Shown here: positions 14,868 through 23,976 of the stretch, in pieces
Numbering within the stretch: position 1 is the stretch's first letter
How the letters are laid out: every line of letters starts with the position of its first letter
DNA from: Bryobacterales bacterium
GTDB taxonomy: Bacteria > Acidobacteriota > Terriglobia > Bryobacterales > Bryobacteraceae
Length of the DNA stretch: 38,098 nt
NCBI GenBank assembly: GCA_020854055.1
Contig: JADZGD010000005.1
Span: 1 to 38,098, forward strand
Direction: 5' to 3'
Translations under genes and position numbers: made by a program
The notes under the pieces: generated by a model
The model's input: only the letters and a program-made list of their open reading frames with translations
Told to the model about the DNA's origin: nothing
Databases searched by the model: none

Positions 14868-17210
14868 ATGGCTTTGCTGAACGATAACCGTCCGATTGAA
14901 CCCGCTGAATCCCTGGTACGGGAACTGGCCGCCGCCCGCCGGACGTTGCGCGACAGCCGCCTGCTGTTGTTAGAACTTGCCCACACGATTGAAAATTACC
15001 AGCGGGAGTTGGAAATTGACATCGAGGCCTACCGCGGCCAGCGCGCGTGGAAGCTGATGCTCGCCATCCGCGTTCTCTACAATCAGATGTTTTGCCTCGG
15101 CTGGCGGGGGCGATTTCAACTGCTAACCCGCTTTCCCCGCCTGCTCTCAGCGAAAGGATTGGAATCCATGCAACTGAGCTTCCCCAAGCTCAGTCAGTAC
15201 GTTCCCGGCGCTCTTCACCAGCAGATAGCCCAATTTGACCCTGACTTGCAGCACCCCTCGCTTCGCTACCCGCAGCAGAAAACCGACTACATCATTTTTC
15301 CGGTCGTTGATTTTCACTTCCGCTTCCAGCGTCCGCAGCAACTGGCCCGGCAGTGGGCCCAACGCGGGCATCGCATCTTCTGGATCAACCCCGGCCATTT
15401 CCTGGCCGCTCAGTGGCCAATTCCCTACAATTGCCGCCGCCTCGAGCCTTCGATCTTCGACCTGTCGCTCAGGGGCGACGCTTTCGATATTTATCTGGGT
15501 GAACTCACGCCCGCCACCGTCGAACAGTACCTGGAAGCCTTCCGCCAGTTCTATCGCGATTTCGCTATCTCCGATAGCGTCCTCATCGTGCAACTGCCCT
15601 GCTGGCGCCGCCTGGTGGAAGCCCTGCGGGCCGAGTTCGGTCCGCTGGTGGTCTACGACTGCATGGACGACTGGGAGTCGTTTCAGCATGTCGGAGGCTT
15701 CGCCCGGTCCGAAGAACCGGCTCTGGCCCGCGACGCCACCCTGCTGCTGGTCACCGCCGAACGTCTTAAGAAGAAGTTCGCTGCCCGCGGCCTTGAACCG
15801 GTGCTGGTTCGCAACGCCGTGGACCTGGACTTCTACCGGGCCTCCACCGCGGCAGGCCTGCTCGGCAACATCCCCCGTCCCATCGCCGGCTTTTTCGGCG
15901 CCATCGCCGAATGGTTCGATCTGGAACTGATGGAGCAGGTTGCCCGCAGCCGCCCACAGTATTCCTTCGTCCTCATCGGTGAGGTTTACAAGCAGGACGT
16001 CAGCCGCCTCCAGTCGCTCTCCAACGTCCACCTTCCCGGCGCGCAGCCTTACGAGCGCATCCCCGGTTATCTGCGGGATTTCGATGCCTGCCTGATTCCC
16101 TTCCGCATCAGCGACGTCACCCGCGCTACCGATCCAGTGAAGCTTTACGAGTACTTCGCCTATGGCAAGCCGGTCGTTTCCACCCAACTCGAAGAGCTCC
16201 ACCAGTGCAGCGACCTGCTCTACATGGCCGCCAGCGCTCCGGAATTCGCCAGCCGCCTTGATGCCGCCATCGCCGAGAGCGATCCTGGCCTGGTCCGCCG
16301 CCGCATCGAATTCGCCGCCGCCAACACCTGGTCCCACCGCGCCGGAGCCATTGAAGAGGCCATCCGTCTTCGCTCCCCGCTCATCTCCGTCCTGATCGTG
16401 ACCTACGACAGCGCCGAATTTGTCGGGCCCTGTCTCGATTCCATCCGCCGTCACACTTCCTATGCCAATTACGAGGTCGTTATCGTCGACAACGCCTCTA
16501 CTGACGCCACCCCGGAACTCTGCCGCCAGTTTGCCGCCAACGATCCGCGTATCCGCTTCTTCGCGCTGGACACGAATCGCGGCTTTGCCGGCGGCAACAA
16601 CTATGCCGCCGCCCATGCCGCTGGCGAGTTTGTCGTTCTGCTGAATGCCGATACCATGGTCACCTCCGGCTGGCTCACCCGGCTGCGCAATCACCTTCTG
16701 GCCGGCCCGTCGGTTGGTCTCGTCTGCGCCGTCACCAACTTCTCCGGCAACGAAACCAAGGTCAGCATCAACTGCGCCAACCAGCAGCAGATGGAGTGGA
16801 GCGCCATGGAGCGCGCCACCGATTTCTACCGCCAGTCGTTCGAACTCACCATGGCACCGCTGTTCTGCGTGATGGTGCGCAAGTCGCTCTTCGATGAACT
16901 CGGCGGCCTCGACGAACGCTACGGCGCCGGAATGTTCGAAGACGACGATTTCTCCTTCAAGGCCCGCCGCGCCGGCAAGCGGGTCATCGCCGCCGAGGAT
17001 TGCTACGTCCACCACTTCGGCCAGGGGTCGTTCTCGCAGCTTTCTTCCGATCGCTACCAGGAGTTGTTTGACCGCAACCGGCAGGCGTTTGAGGAGAAAT
17101 GGGGCGTCGCCTGGACTCCGCACCGCTCCCGGCCCGACGTCCGCCCCGCTCACCTTGAAAGGCGCATTCCTCCCGCCGAGTTTTGCACCCGGCGCCCGCC
17201 CGGGGACTGA
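14868..17210 (+). CDS. Bifunctional GT4-GT2 glycosyltransferase fusion
   Basis: This 780-residue protein has three parts. Residues 1-95 are helical with heptad-like patterns (LVRELAAARRTLRDSRLL), probably a coiled coil. Residues about 135-495 form a GT4/GT-B enzyme: IIFPVVDFHFRFQRPQQLA, VVYDCMDDWESF, a Rossmann GFFGAIAEWFD, and the donor-site DPVKLYEYFAYGKPVV. Residues about 505-750 form a GT2/GT-A enzyme: ISVLIVTYDS, VDNASTDAT, NRGFAGGNN, LLNADTMV in the DXD position, and FEDDDFSFKARRAG. Such fusions usually add two successive sugars to one glycan. No membrane segments are seen. I chose the ATG at 14868, 4 nt after the upstream stop; the TTG extension to 14814 would lie inside the upstream gene. 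It is followed one base later by a paralogous GT4. Confidence 0.87.
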   Translation: MALLNDNRPIEPAESLVRELAAARRTLRDSRLLLLELAHTIENYQRELEIDIEAYRGQRAWKLMLAIRVLYNQMFCLGWRGRFQLLTRFPRLLSAKGLESMQLSFPKLSQYVPGALHQQIAQFDPDLQHPSLRYPQQKTDYIIFPVVDFHFRFQRPQQLARQWAQRGHRIFWINPGHFLAAQWPIPYNCRRLEPSIFDLSLRGDAFDIYLGELTPATVEQYLEAFRQFYRDFAISDSVLIVQLPCWRRLVEALRAEFGPLVVYDCMDDWESFQHVGGFARSEEPALARDATLLLVTAERLKKKFAARGLEPVLVRNAVDLDFYRASTAAGLLGNIPRPIAGFFGAIAEWFDLELMEQVARSRPQYSFVLIGEVYKQDVSRLQSLSNVHLPGAQPYERIPGYLRDFDACLIPFRISDVTRATDPVKLYEYFAYGKPVVSTQLEELHQCSDLLYMAASAPEFASRLDAAIAESDPGLVRRRIEFAAANTWSHRAGAIEEAIRLRSPLISVLIVTYDSAEFVGPCLDSIRRHTSYANYEVVIVDNASTDATPELCRQFAANDPRIRFFALDTNRGFAGGNNYAAAHAAGEFVVLLNADTMVTSGWLTRLRNHLLAGPSVGLVCAVTNFSGNETKVSINCANQQQMEWSAMERATDFYRQSFELTMAPLFCVMVRKSLFDELGGLDERYGAGMFEDDDFSFKARRAGKRVIAAEDCYVHHFGQGSFSQLSSDRYQELFDRNRQAFEEKWGVAWTPHRSRPDVRPAHLERRIPPAEFCTRRPPGD

Positions 17211-17211
17211 C

Positions 17212-18495
17212 ATGGACTGGAAGGAGTTCGTTCGCCCCTACTACCTCCGCTGGCTCTATTTCCGCCTCTTCCCGGATCGCCGGCCCGAGCCGTTCCGCCG
17301 TTGTTGGAGCTATCCCTGGCGCCGGCTTCCACTCACTCCCGGCGCTGGCGCTCCCGCCACCGGCCTTCCCGCCGCCATCCTGTTTCCCATGGTGGACTGG
17401 CATGGGCGCATGCAGCGCAGCCAGCACCTGGCTCGCGCCCTAACCCGCCTCGGCCACACGTGCATATATGTCAACCACCACCTCGGCCGCCAGTTTGAAT
17501 CGCTCTATGTTTTTGATCCCTCTTCCCGCCTCAGCCGCCTCGAAGACGGTATTTGGGAGTATCACCCGCGCCTGCCCCGCGAGCCGGTCTTTCACGCCCG
17601 CCGCTTCCAGACGGCCGAAACTGCCGCGCTCGTCCGCGGTCTGGAATCGCTGCTGGCCACCGCCGCCCCATCCCGTGTTTTTCAGCTTGTCGCGCTGCCC
17701 GTTTGGAAGGACGTCTGCCTCCGGCTTCGCGCGTCCCACGGCTACCCCATCGTTTACGATTGCCACGACCTCATCGAAGGTTTCGCCAACGTCGCCCCGC
17801 AACTGGTCGAAGCCGAAGCCCGCCTGATGCTGGCCGCCGATTGCGTGCTGTTTACCTCCGATCATCTTCGCGATCACCATTTGAGGCGCCATCCGGAACT
17901 CGCCGCCAGGTCCGTGCTGGTGAAAAACGCGTCGGCAATGTCCATCGCCGCGGAACCGCCCGCCCCCCGCAATCCGCGCCCGCTCATCGGTTACGCCGGC
18001 GCCATCGAGAGCTGGTTCGATGCCGGGGCGGTCCGCGCCGCCGCCGTCGAAAATCCCGGCTTCGACTTCCTGTTAATCGGCCGTGTGGAGAACCCCGCGG
18101 CCGCGGCCCTGGCCCGCCTCCCGAATGTCACGCTCCACGGTGAAGTGGATCACGCCGCTTTGCCCGCCCTGCTCGAACGGCTGGACGCCGCCCTCATTCC
18201 CTTCCAACTGAGCGATCTGATCCTCTCCACCAATCCCATCAAGTTATACGAGTACTTCGCCTTCGGCCTGCCCGTCGTAGCCAGTCCCATGCCCGAGACT
18301 CTCGCCTTTGGCCCGCTGGTGTACCATGCTTCCAGCCCCGCCCAATTTGCCCAGCAGGTGCGCGCCGCCGCCGCCGAACCGCGGGGAGATCTGCGCCGCC
18401 GGCGCATGGAGATCGCCCGCGTCAACACTTGGGACGCGCGGGCGCGGGAGATCCTCGCTGCCCTGTCAGAATTCCAGCTTTCGTCCGGCCGTTAA
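17212..18495 (+). CDS. GT4-family glycosyltransferase, paralogue of the preceding fusion's first half
   Basis: The 427-residue GT-B enzyme shows ILFPMVDWHGRMQRSQHLA, IVYDCHDLIEGF, IGYAGAIESWFDAG and the donor-binding STNPIKLYEYFAFGLPVVAS. Each motif has a direct counterpart in the GT4 half of the upstream fusion, so the two probably arose by duplication and sit in consecutive steps of one pathway. Sugar donor and acceptor are unknown; relatives include TuaH-like enzymes. The ATG at 17212 comes one base after the upstream TGA; the open frame continues back to 16894 but that part is out of frame with, and inside, the fusion gene. Its 3' end overlaps the convergent SDR gene by 30 bp. It is the last gene of the rightward arm. 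Confidence 0.85.
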   Translation: MDWKEFVRPYYLRWLYFRLFPDRRPEPFRRCWSYPWRRLPLTPGAGAPATGLPAAILFPMVDWHGRMQRSQHLARALTRLGHTCIYVNHHLGRQFESLYVFDPSSRLSRLEDGIWEYHPRLPREPVFHARRFQTAETAALVRGLESLLATAAPSRVFQLVALPVWKDVCLRLRASHGYPIVYDCHDLIEGFANVAPQLVEAEARLMLAADCVLFTSDHLRDHHLRRHPELAARSVLVKNASAMSIAAEPPAPRNPRPLIGYAGAIESWFDAGAVRAAAVENPGFDFLLIGRVENPAAAALARLPNVTLHGEVDHAALPALLERLDAALIPFQLSDLILSTNPIKLYEYFAFGLPVVASPMPETLAFGPLVYHASSPAQFAQQVRAAAAEPRGDLRRRRMEIARVNTWDARAREILAALSEFQLSSGR

Positions 18496-19236
18496 TCCCC
18501 CGTCAACCACACACACCGAACCGGTAACGAACGAGGACTCTTCGGAAGCCAAAAACAGAGCGTATCGCGCCACCTCCTCCGGCGCTCCAATCCGCCCCAT
18601 CGGGTACATTCCCAACAGCTTGCGGAATCCCTCGGGATAACTCTTCCAGTACGACATGCAGTATTCGGTCGAGATCGTTCCCGGGCAAAGGATGTTGGAG
18701 CGGATCTTCCACTCTCCGAACTCCGCCGCCACCAGCCGCATCAGCGAGATCAGACCGCCCTTGGCCGCCGTGTAGGCCGCCTCGCCCACGCCGAACAGCG
18801 CATTCACGCTGGACATCGTCACGATGCTGCCGCCGCCCCGCTGGCGCATCATCGGGATCGCCCGCCGCGTGCACAGGTAGGGCCCCTTCAGGCAGACGGC
18901 AATCGTGCGGTCGAACACCTTCTCGTCCACGTCCACAACGTTCGTATCGCCAACCGAAGTGATGGCATTGTTCACCAGCACATCCAACCCGCCGAACCGT
19001 TCCTGAATCTGCGCCATCATCCAGTCCACCTGCTCGCCCGAAGAGATATCGGCCACCATAGCCGCGGCGCGCCCACCGGCCTCTCCAATCGCGGCCGCCA
19101 CCGCCTCCGCCCTCTCCGCCACCACGTCGTTCACCGCCACTGCCGCGCCCTCGCCGGCGAACAACCCGGCCATCGCCGCGCCAATCCCGCCACCCGACCC
19201 GGTAATCAAAGCCACCCTGCCGTCCAGCCGCCTCAA
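18466..19236 (-). CDS. SDR-family oxidoreductase (FabG-like), TTG start
   Basis: The 256-residue classical SDR has TGSGGGIG (12-19), ADISS, VLVNNA (88-91, with Ile replacing the usual Gly of NNAG), a serine pair at 142-143, YTAAK (Tyr155, Lys159) and the C-terminal FVTGSVCVVDGGLT. It should be an NAD(P)-dependent oxidoreductase; substrate unknown. The start is decided by the ribosome binding site: AAGGAG lies 8 nt before TTG at 19236, right where family similarity begins. The frame stays open to 19344 but that part looks non-conserved. Its 3' end overlaps the glycosyltransferase gene on the other strand by 30 bp. It is a single-gene unit as far as I can see. Confidence 0.85.
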   Translation of the reverse strand: MRRLDGRVALITGSGGGIGAAMAGLFAGEGAAVAVNDVVAERAEAVAAAIGEAGGRAAAMVADISSGEQVDWMMAQIQERFGGLDVLVNNAITSVGDTNVVDVDEKVFDRTIAVCLKGPYLCTRRAIPMMRQRGGGSIVTMSSVNALFGVGEAAYTAAKGGLISLMRLVAAEFGEWKIRSNILCPGTISTEYCMSYWKSYPEGFRKLLGMYPMGRIGAPEEVARYALFLASEESSFVTGSVCVVDGGLTAGRKLEF

Positions 19237-19439
19237 AGTCCCTTCTCCTTTCCGGCAATCAACTTCCGAACCCGCGCAGAGCGGCAACCGGCTCGGCCTT
19301 CGTCGCCGCTTGCCTGGCGCCGTGTCGTCCGGCGGCGCCAGCACATCCCCACCTTCCTTTCACCACTGCTCCTGGTGCTTCTGGCTCCGTGGCCCCGAAG
19401 TTTGCGATACTTTTGGAAGCCTGCGAGTAGGATCGCACG

Positions 19440-19452
19440 TCTCCACTGGAGA
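19440..19452. repeat. Perfect 13-bp palindrome in the 292-bp gap
   Basis: TCTCCA-C-TGGAGA is a perfect palindrome around one central base, about 80 nt upstream of the outer-membrane protein start and 200 nt upstream of the divergent SDR start. With a one-base centre it cannot form a hairpin as is, so a dimeric regulator site is the likelier role. Nothing else definite was seen in the gap 19237-19528. Confidence 0.3.
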
Positions 19453-19528
19453 TCGTCATCTGTGTGTTTTGGGATTGAAAATCGCCGGCCGTATCCGCTC
19501 GGATGAAATTTGATACATCGAGGATCTA

Positions 19529-20434
19529 GTGTCATTCCGTTTCCGAAGCACCATTGTGTATGTTTGCTTACTTGGCCTTGTGGCGGTTTCGTCCCTCCCG
19601 GCCCAGGATCAGAAAGAAGGAGCGCCCCCGCGCCCGCCGAGCATCCCGCTCGACAAACCCTTGCCGGCCCCCCCGCCTCCCAACACCCGCGATCGCTTCG
19701 TGAAGGAAGATGATTTCTATATCGGGTTTTACGCCTTCAAGGGATTTGGCAATCCATTCCTCGGTAAAGGCAAGAGCGCGGGCTTCGAAGGACCGGGCGA
19801 TCTCAAGTTCGATGGAAACAACCAGATCGCGCCCTATGTCCTGGTGGCCATCCCGGCCGGCAAGGGCGGTTCCGTGCAACTCTCGTTCTTTCAAACCCGC
19901 GGCCACGGCCTCCACACCAACAACGCGGACTCCGTCTTCTGGAGCGTCGCCTACGCCAACGGCGATCTGCTCGAAACCATCTACAAACTCCGCAATGCCA
20001 AGGTCTCCTGGAACTATCTGACTTATCCCTTCCCCGCCAGCAGTGGCAAGTTCCGGTTGAAGACGCTGTGGGAGGTCCAGTTTGTCGATCTGAAGACTCG
20101 CGTCTTCGCCCCTCTCAAACCGACAATCGATCAGGACGGCAACTTCGTCGAAGTCACCGGATTGGGTAGTAAATCCCTTATTCTGCCCACACTCGGTTTG
20201 GCCCTGGAAGACCGGATCTCGCCTAGCCTGCGATGGGAGGTCAAGGCCTCCGGCATGGGCTACCCCGGCCGTTCCAATATCTGGGATGCCAATGCCTACC
20301 TCGCCTACCGGCACCACTCCTGGGAACTGGTGGTGGGGGCCAAGGGATTCCATTTCAGGACCACGCCGAAGGCCGAACAGTACCTCCAGCAGACCATTTC
20401 CGGCGGCTATTTCGGCATTAACTGGTATCTCTGA
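19529..20434 (+). CDS. Outer-membrane beta-barrel-like protein of unknown function
   Basis: The 301-residue protein starts at GTG (GAGGATCTA upstream) and has a signal peptide (about 1-25, ending SSLPAQ). A proline-rich stretch follows (PPRPPSIPLDKPLPAPPPP, about 33-51). The rest is rich in alternating polar and aromatic residues with Gly/Asn turns, for example FYIGFYAFKGFGNPF, WELVVGAKGFHF and a terminal GGYFGINWYL, which suggest an antiparallel barrel of about 12 strands. I do not recognise a named family. The proline-rich segment may cross or contact the peptidoglycan. It is followed by a strong terminator shared with the TonB receptor gene. No function is claimed. Confidence 0.65.
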   Translation: MSFRFRSTIVYVCLLGLVAVSSLPAQDQKEGAPPRPPSIPLDKPLPAPPPPNTRDRFVKEDDFYIGFYAFKGFGNPFLGKGKSAGFEGPGDLKFDGNNQIAPYVLVAIPAGKGGSVQLSFFQTRGHGLHTNNADSVFWSVAYANGDLLETIYKLRNAKVSWNYLTYPFPASSGKFRLKTLWEVQFVDLKTRVFAPLKPTIDQDGNFVEVTGLGSKSLILPTLGLALEDRISPSLRWEVKASGMGYPGRSNIWDANAYLAYRHHSWELVVGAKGFHFRTTPKAEQYLQQTISGGYFGINWYL

Positions 20435-20446
20435 CCCGCCAATAGC

Positions 20447-20491
20447 AAAAGGGGGCCGCGGACCCGTTTCCGGATCCGCGGCCCCCTTTTT
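20447..20491. terminator. Bidirectional Rho-independent terminator
   Basis: A perfect 12-bp GC-rich stem pairs 20451-20462 (GGGGGCCGCGGA) with 20475-20486 (TCCGCGGCCCCC), with a 12-nt loop. It is followed by TTTTT (20487-20491) on the plus strand and preceded by AAAA (20447-20450), which gives a U-run on the minus transcript. It lies between two convergent genes and can stop both. Confidence 0.92.
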
Positions 20492-20508
20492 GTTGCGTCT
20501 CTCTGGCC

Positions 20509-23500
20509 CTAGAACGTGATCTTACCCGCTAACTGAATCTGGCGCGGCAGGTTCGTCTGGGTCTGGAATCCCGCAATCCGCCCAAAGCAGAGAGCCGAAG
20601 CGCTGGCGCAACCGCCCGGCGTGCTGTACCACTGCGGAGTGTTGAATGCGTTCACCCAGTTATTCATGAACTCGAAGTTCACCCGTTCGGTGATCTTGAA
20701 GTCCTTGGCCACCGCCAGGTCGAAGTTGTGAATCGGCGGCACCCGCAGGTCGCCGAAACTGGTTGACCAGCGCCGCGGAATGTAGTTGTTGGTATTGAGT
20801 ACGTAGGCAGCCGGATTTACCCACTGATTCACGTTCTGGTTGGGTGCGTTCCGGTTCACCCCCGCAAGCGGGATCGTGTTCGGACTGATCTGGTATGGCA
20901 TGCCCCGCTGAATCTTGATCATGCCATTGATCTTCCAGCCGCCAACAATGTAATTAAGCGCTGCCGGCATATTGCCGCCGACAATCTTGCCTCGGCCGAA
21001 CGGCAACTCCCACGAGGCGTTGAACGTGAACACCTGCGGAACATCCTGGATGTCGATCAGCTTTTCTAGTTGGTTGTCGGTTGGATACTGATAACCAACC
21101 CGGCCCATGTGCTTGGAGACCGTATAGCCGGCGCTGTAGCTGACCCCCTGGCTGAACCGTTTGGTCATCTGGATCTGCAGCCCGTGATAGGCCGAATCGC
21201 CGATCGGGCTGCCGATCTCCGTAACCCCGGTAAATTGCGGATAAGGTACCAGTAGCGAGCCATAGGTAATGGTTGCCTGGTTCAGTCCAAACCCGGGCAC
21301 CAGGCCGGCAAACGGATTTGCCACCCGGTTGTTCAACACCGAGGCTCCCAGCGCCAACTGATCCACGGTCAGCGAGTTCAGGCTCCGGTTGACGGCTACC
21401 CGCGACATGCCGTTGTAGACATAACCGGCCGTGACCAGCACGTTCCACGGAATTTCGCGCTGCACGTCGAAGCTGAACTGCTGTGAACGGGGCTCCCGCG
21501 CGTGTGGGTCGATGAAGGAGATGCCGGTGCCAATGTTGGTCGCCAGGCCGTTCCTGGCGCCCACCGCCGGAATCAGGCCGGTCGGGAATGGGTTGTCGAT
21601 CAGGTTGATTGGAATTAAGTTGGGGTCATAGAGCACCGAGCTGGTGGTCTGGCTGAAACCGGCCTGGCCCGGATCGTAAGCCAGCGGCCCGTAGAACAGG
21701 CCCCATCCGGCGCGGATCACGGTCTTGTTGTCCAGCGAGTAGGCGATGCCCAGCCGCGGCTGGAAGTTCCGGTAGCTGGAGTCGTAAACGTTGCGTGGCA
21801 TCCCGTTGACACCGGGGAAAGTCAAACCGCCCCGCAGGTTTGAGCAAGCCGGACACTGTGCGGCGCCCACGGCGCTCTTCACCGCCGCTGCCAGCGGACT
21901 CTGCACCGTCGTGTCGAAGATGCCGGTCATGGCGTTGTAACGGTCCGTGGGCGCGCCGTTCCAATCCCAGCGCAGTCCGAGGTTGATCTTCAACTTCGGC
22001 GTCACGTTGATGTCATCCTGCACGTACCAGCCGGCCGAAAGGTTCTGCCGCGCCGGCGCGGCGTTGATGTCGATGCTGGCCGAGCCGACGCCCAGCAGGA
22101 ACGAGGCCACCGGGTTGCCTGTGGTGACGGTCGCCACCTGTGGATCAAAGTTTGTGCCTGTCCCGCTAAACCCGAACGATCCGGCATTAAATCCGGCGTT
22201 GATCGCATAGTATCGCTCCAGGCGTCCGAACGCCCCCGCCTTGATCGTGTGGCGGGAGATCGTCTTCGACCAGGAGCCGTCCAGCGTGTTGATCTGGTCC
22301 GGGTTTGTGTTGCCCGACCCGGTTCCGGCGCCCGAAAACAACGCGCTGCCGAGTGTGCCTCCGCCGAAGCTGAAAAAGGGGAATGCCGGGTAGGCCTGGC
22401 TCACGAACGTCGGGCTGAAGCCCAGTTGCGCCGGCGTCACCTTGGGACGCTTAGGATTGACCCCGGCGGTGAAATAGCGCTCCAGGCCGAGCTTGATGTT
22501 GAATACGCTGGTGGGCGATAGAGTCCGCGTATAGTCCACCACCGCGTTATGATTGGCGCGGGTGAACGGGGAACCGCCCGCGTTCGGATCGGCCGCCGAC
22601 GGATAGAACGGCACATCATAGGAGTTGAAGTTGTTTCGCGTGTGGCGGAACGTGATCATGTTCGTTTCGTTGATGTTGTAATCCACGCGCGACATGAATT
22701 CCGACAGGTCGCCCCGCGCGGTGCTGCCCTGGGGCGTGTAGTTGTTGCCTTTGGTAATTGGATCGCCGGGCGAGTTCGGCAGCGGGATGTACTGCCAGAA
22801 GTTCTTCGCCACCGAATTGAAGCGGCTGGAAGGAATCACGTTGCCCGCAAACGGCTGGCGGGTGAAGTGCCCCGCTACGTCCGTGTTGTAAGACACCGTC
22901 CAGGGGTCGTAGATCATTTGTAGCGCCGGCTGGCCGCCGTTGTTATAGAAGCTCTGCCTGAAATCGCCATCCCGCTCCAACTGCGTGGGCACCTGGCCGA
23001 TGAACGATTTCGGACTGGTAGTGTGCAGGCGCTGCGTCTCGAAGAAGAAGAACAGCTTGTTCTTCTTGATGGGGCCGCCGATCATTCCGCCGGGCGTGTG
23101 GAAATGCACCGCCAGCTTCGGTTGGCGCGCCAGGTTGCGCTCGAACTGGTTCGCCGAAAGTCCGGTGGTGCGGGCGAAATAGAACAAGCCGCCGTGGAAT
23201 TCGTTGGTGCCCGACTTGGTCACCACGTTGATCACGCCGCCCATCGTGCGCCCAAACTCCGCGCTGTACGGGCTGGTGATCACCTTCATTTCCTGAACGC
23301 TCTCCTGGGTCGGAATCAACCCGTAAAAACCGCCGTTGTAGCTGGTGCGGTTGTCCACACCGTCAACCACCATCTGGTTCGGCGCGATGTTCATCGTGGT
23401 TGCCGGCTGGCCGCCGTTGATCGAAAACGTGCTGGATCCGGCGTTGTCATAAGGCGTGAAGCTCTTCATCGCCGACGTGCCGATGGTGCCGGCGGTCGAA

Positions 23501-23976
23501 TACACCAGCCCCATCAGGTTCCGCGCCTGCGAAGGTGTGTTGTCCATGCGGACCGAATCCACAAGGTTGCCGCGGTCGGCCGTCTGCGCCTCCACCATCG
23601 CGCCTTGTTCGGTCACCGTCACCGTCTGGGTCAGGGCGCCGATCTGCATTTTCAAATTGACGGTCGGGTTCGATGCCGTGCTGACAACGATATTGTTCTG
23701 TACTGTTTGCTGAAAGCCCGTCGCCGATGCGGAAACCGAGTAGGTTCCGGGCGGCAGCAGCCGGACATTGTAAAACCCGTCCGAAGTCGTTGCGCCGCTA
23801 TATACAACGCCGGTCGCCGAATTGGTTACCGTGATCGTTACGCCAGCCACGGCTGCATCCGAAGGATCCGTTACCTGCCCCCGGATACTGCCCGCGGCCG
23901 CGCCTTGTGCAAATGCGGACGTTGTCAGCAGAAGAAAACTGCCGGCGAGAACGATCAGAGAATGGAATCGAGTCAC
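20509..23976 (-). CDS. Oar-like TonB-dependent receptor with carboxypeptidase-regulatory domain
   Basis: The 1155-residue outer-membrane protein begins with a signal peptide ending SAFAQ (about 1-24). A CarboxypepD_reg beta-sandwich (about 28-110: IRGQVTDPSDAAVAGV, LLPPGTYSVSASATGF) is followed by a plug-like domain (about 120-250: VTVTEQGAMVEA, MVVDGVDNRT, GGVINVVTKSGTNEFHGGL). A long barrel ends in the aromatic GKITF, as expected for Bam-dependent insertion. This is the Oar-type receptor typical of Acidobacteriota, in which many paralogues occur per genome. No TonB box can be pointed to with confidence, and the ligand is unknown. The start is GTG at 23976, seven bases after AAGGAG. The upstream 407-bp region probably carries its promoter; the shared terminator lies downstream. 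Confidence 0.88.
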   Translation of the reverse strand: MTRFHSLIVLAGSFLLLTTSAFAQGAAAGSIRGQVTDPSDAAVAGVTITVTNSATGVVYSGATTSDGFYNVRLLPPGTYSVSASATGFQQTVQNNIVVSTASNPTVNLKMQIGALTQTVTVTEQGAMVEAQTADRGNLVDSVRMDNTPSQARNLMGLVYSTAGTIGTSAMKSFTPYDNAGSSTFSINGGQPATTMNIAPNQMVVDGVDNRTSYNGGFYGLIPTQESVQEMKVITSPYSAEFGRTMGGVINVVTKSGTNEFHGGLFYFARTTGLSANQFERNLARQPKLAVHFHTPGGMIGGPIKKNKLFFFFETQRLHTTSPKSFIGQVPTQLERDGDFRQSFYNNGGQPALQMIYDPWTVSYNTDVAGHFTRQPFAGNVIPSSRFNSVAKNFWQYIPLPNSPGDPITKGNNYTPQGSTARGDLSEFMSRVDYNINETNMITFRHTRNNFNSYDVPFYPSAADPNAGGSPFTRANHNAVVDYTRTLSPTSVFNIKLGLERYFTAGVNPKRPKVTPAQLGFSPTFVSQAYPAFPFFSFGGGTLGSALFSGAGTGSGNTNPDQINTLDGSWSKTISRHTIKAGAFGRLERYYAINAGFNAGSFGFSGTGTNFDPQVATVTTGNPVASFLLGVGSASIDINAAPARQNLSAGWYVQDDINVTPKLKINLGLRWDWNGAPTDRYNAMTGIFDTTVQSPLAAAVKSAVGAAQCPACSNLRGGLTFPGVNGMPRNVYDSSYRNFQPRLGIAYSLDNKTVIRAGWGLFYGPLAYDPGQAGFSQTTSSVLYDPNLIPINLIDNPFPTGLIPAVGARNGLATNIGTGISFIDPHAREPRSQQFSFDVQREIPWNVLVTAGYVYNGMSRVAVNRSLNSLTVDQLALGASVLNNRVANPFAGLVPGFGLNQATITYGSLLVPYPQFTGVTEIGSPIGDSAYHGLQIQMTKRFSQGVSYSAGYTVSKHMGRVGYQYPTDNQLEKLIDIQDVPQVFTFNASWELPFGRGKIVGGNMPAALNYIVGGWKINGMIKIQRGMPYQISPNTIPLAGVNRNAPNQNVNQWVNPAAYVLNTNNYIPRRWSTSFGDLRVPPIHNFDLAVAKDFKITERVNFEFMNNWVNAFNTPQWYSTPGGCASASALCFGRIAGFQTQTNLPRQIQLAGKITF

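Noticed and set aside
16894-17211. 106-residue upstream extension of the second GT4
   Set aside because: It lies within the GT2 module of the fusion in another frame and has Ser/Pro/Arg-rich shadow composition; the ATG at 17212 fits the one-base gap and protein start.
15147-17213. 688-residue open frame on the minus strand antisense to the GT4-GT2 fusion
   Set aside because: It mirrors the codon pattern of the fusion gene in GC-rich DNA, its product is low-complexity Gly/Ala/Val-rich without domain motifs, while the plus frame has clear catalytic motifs.
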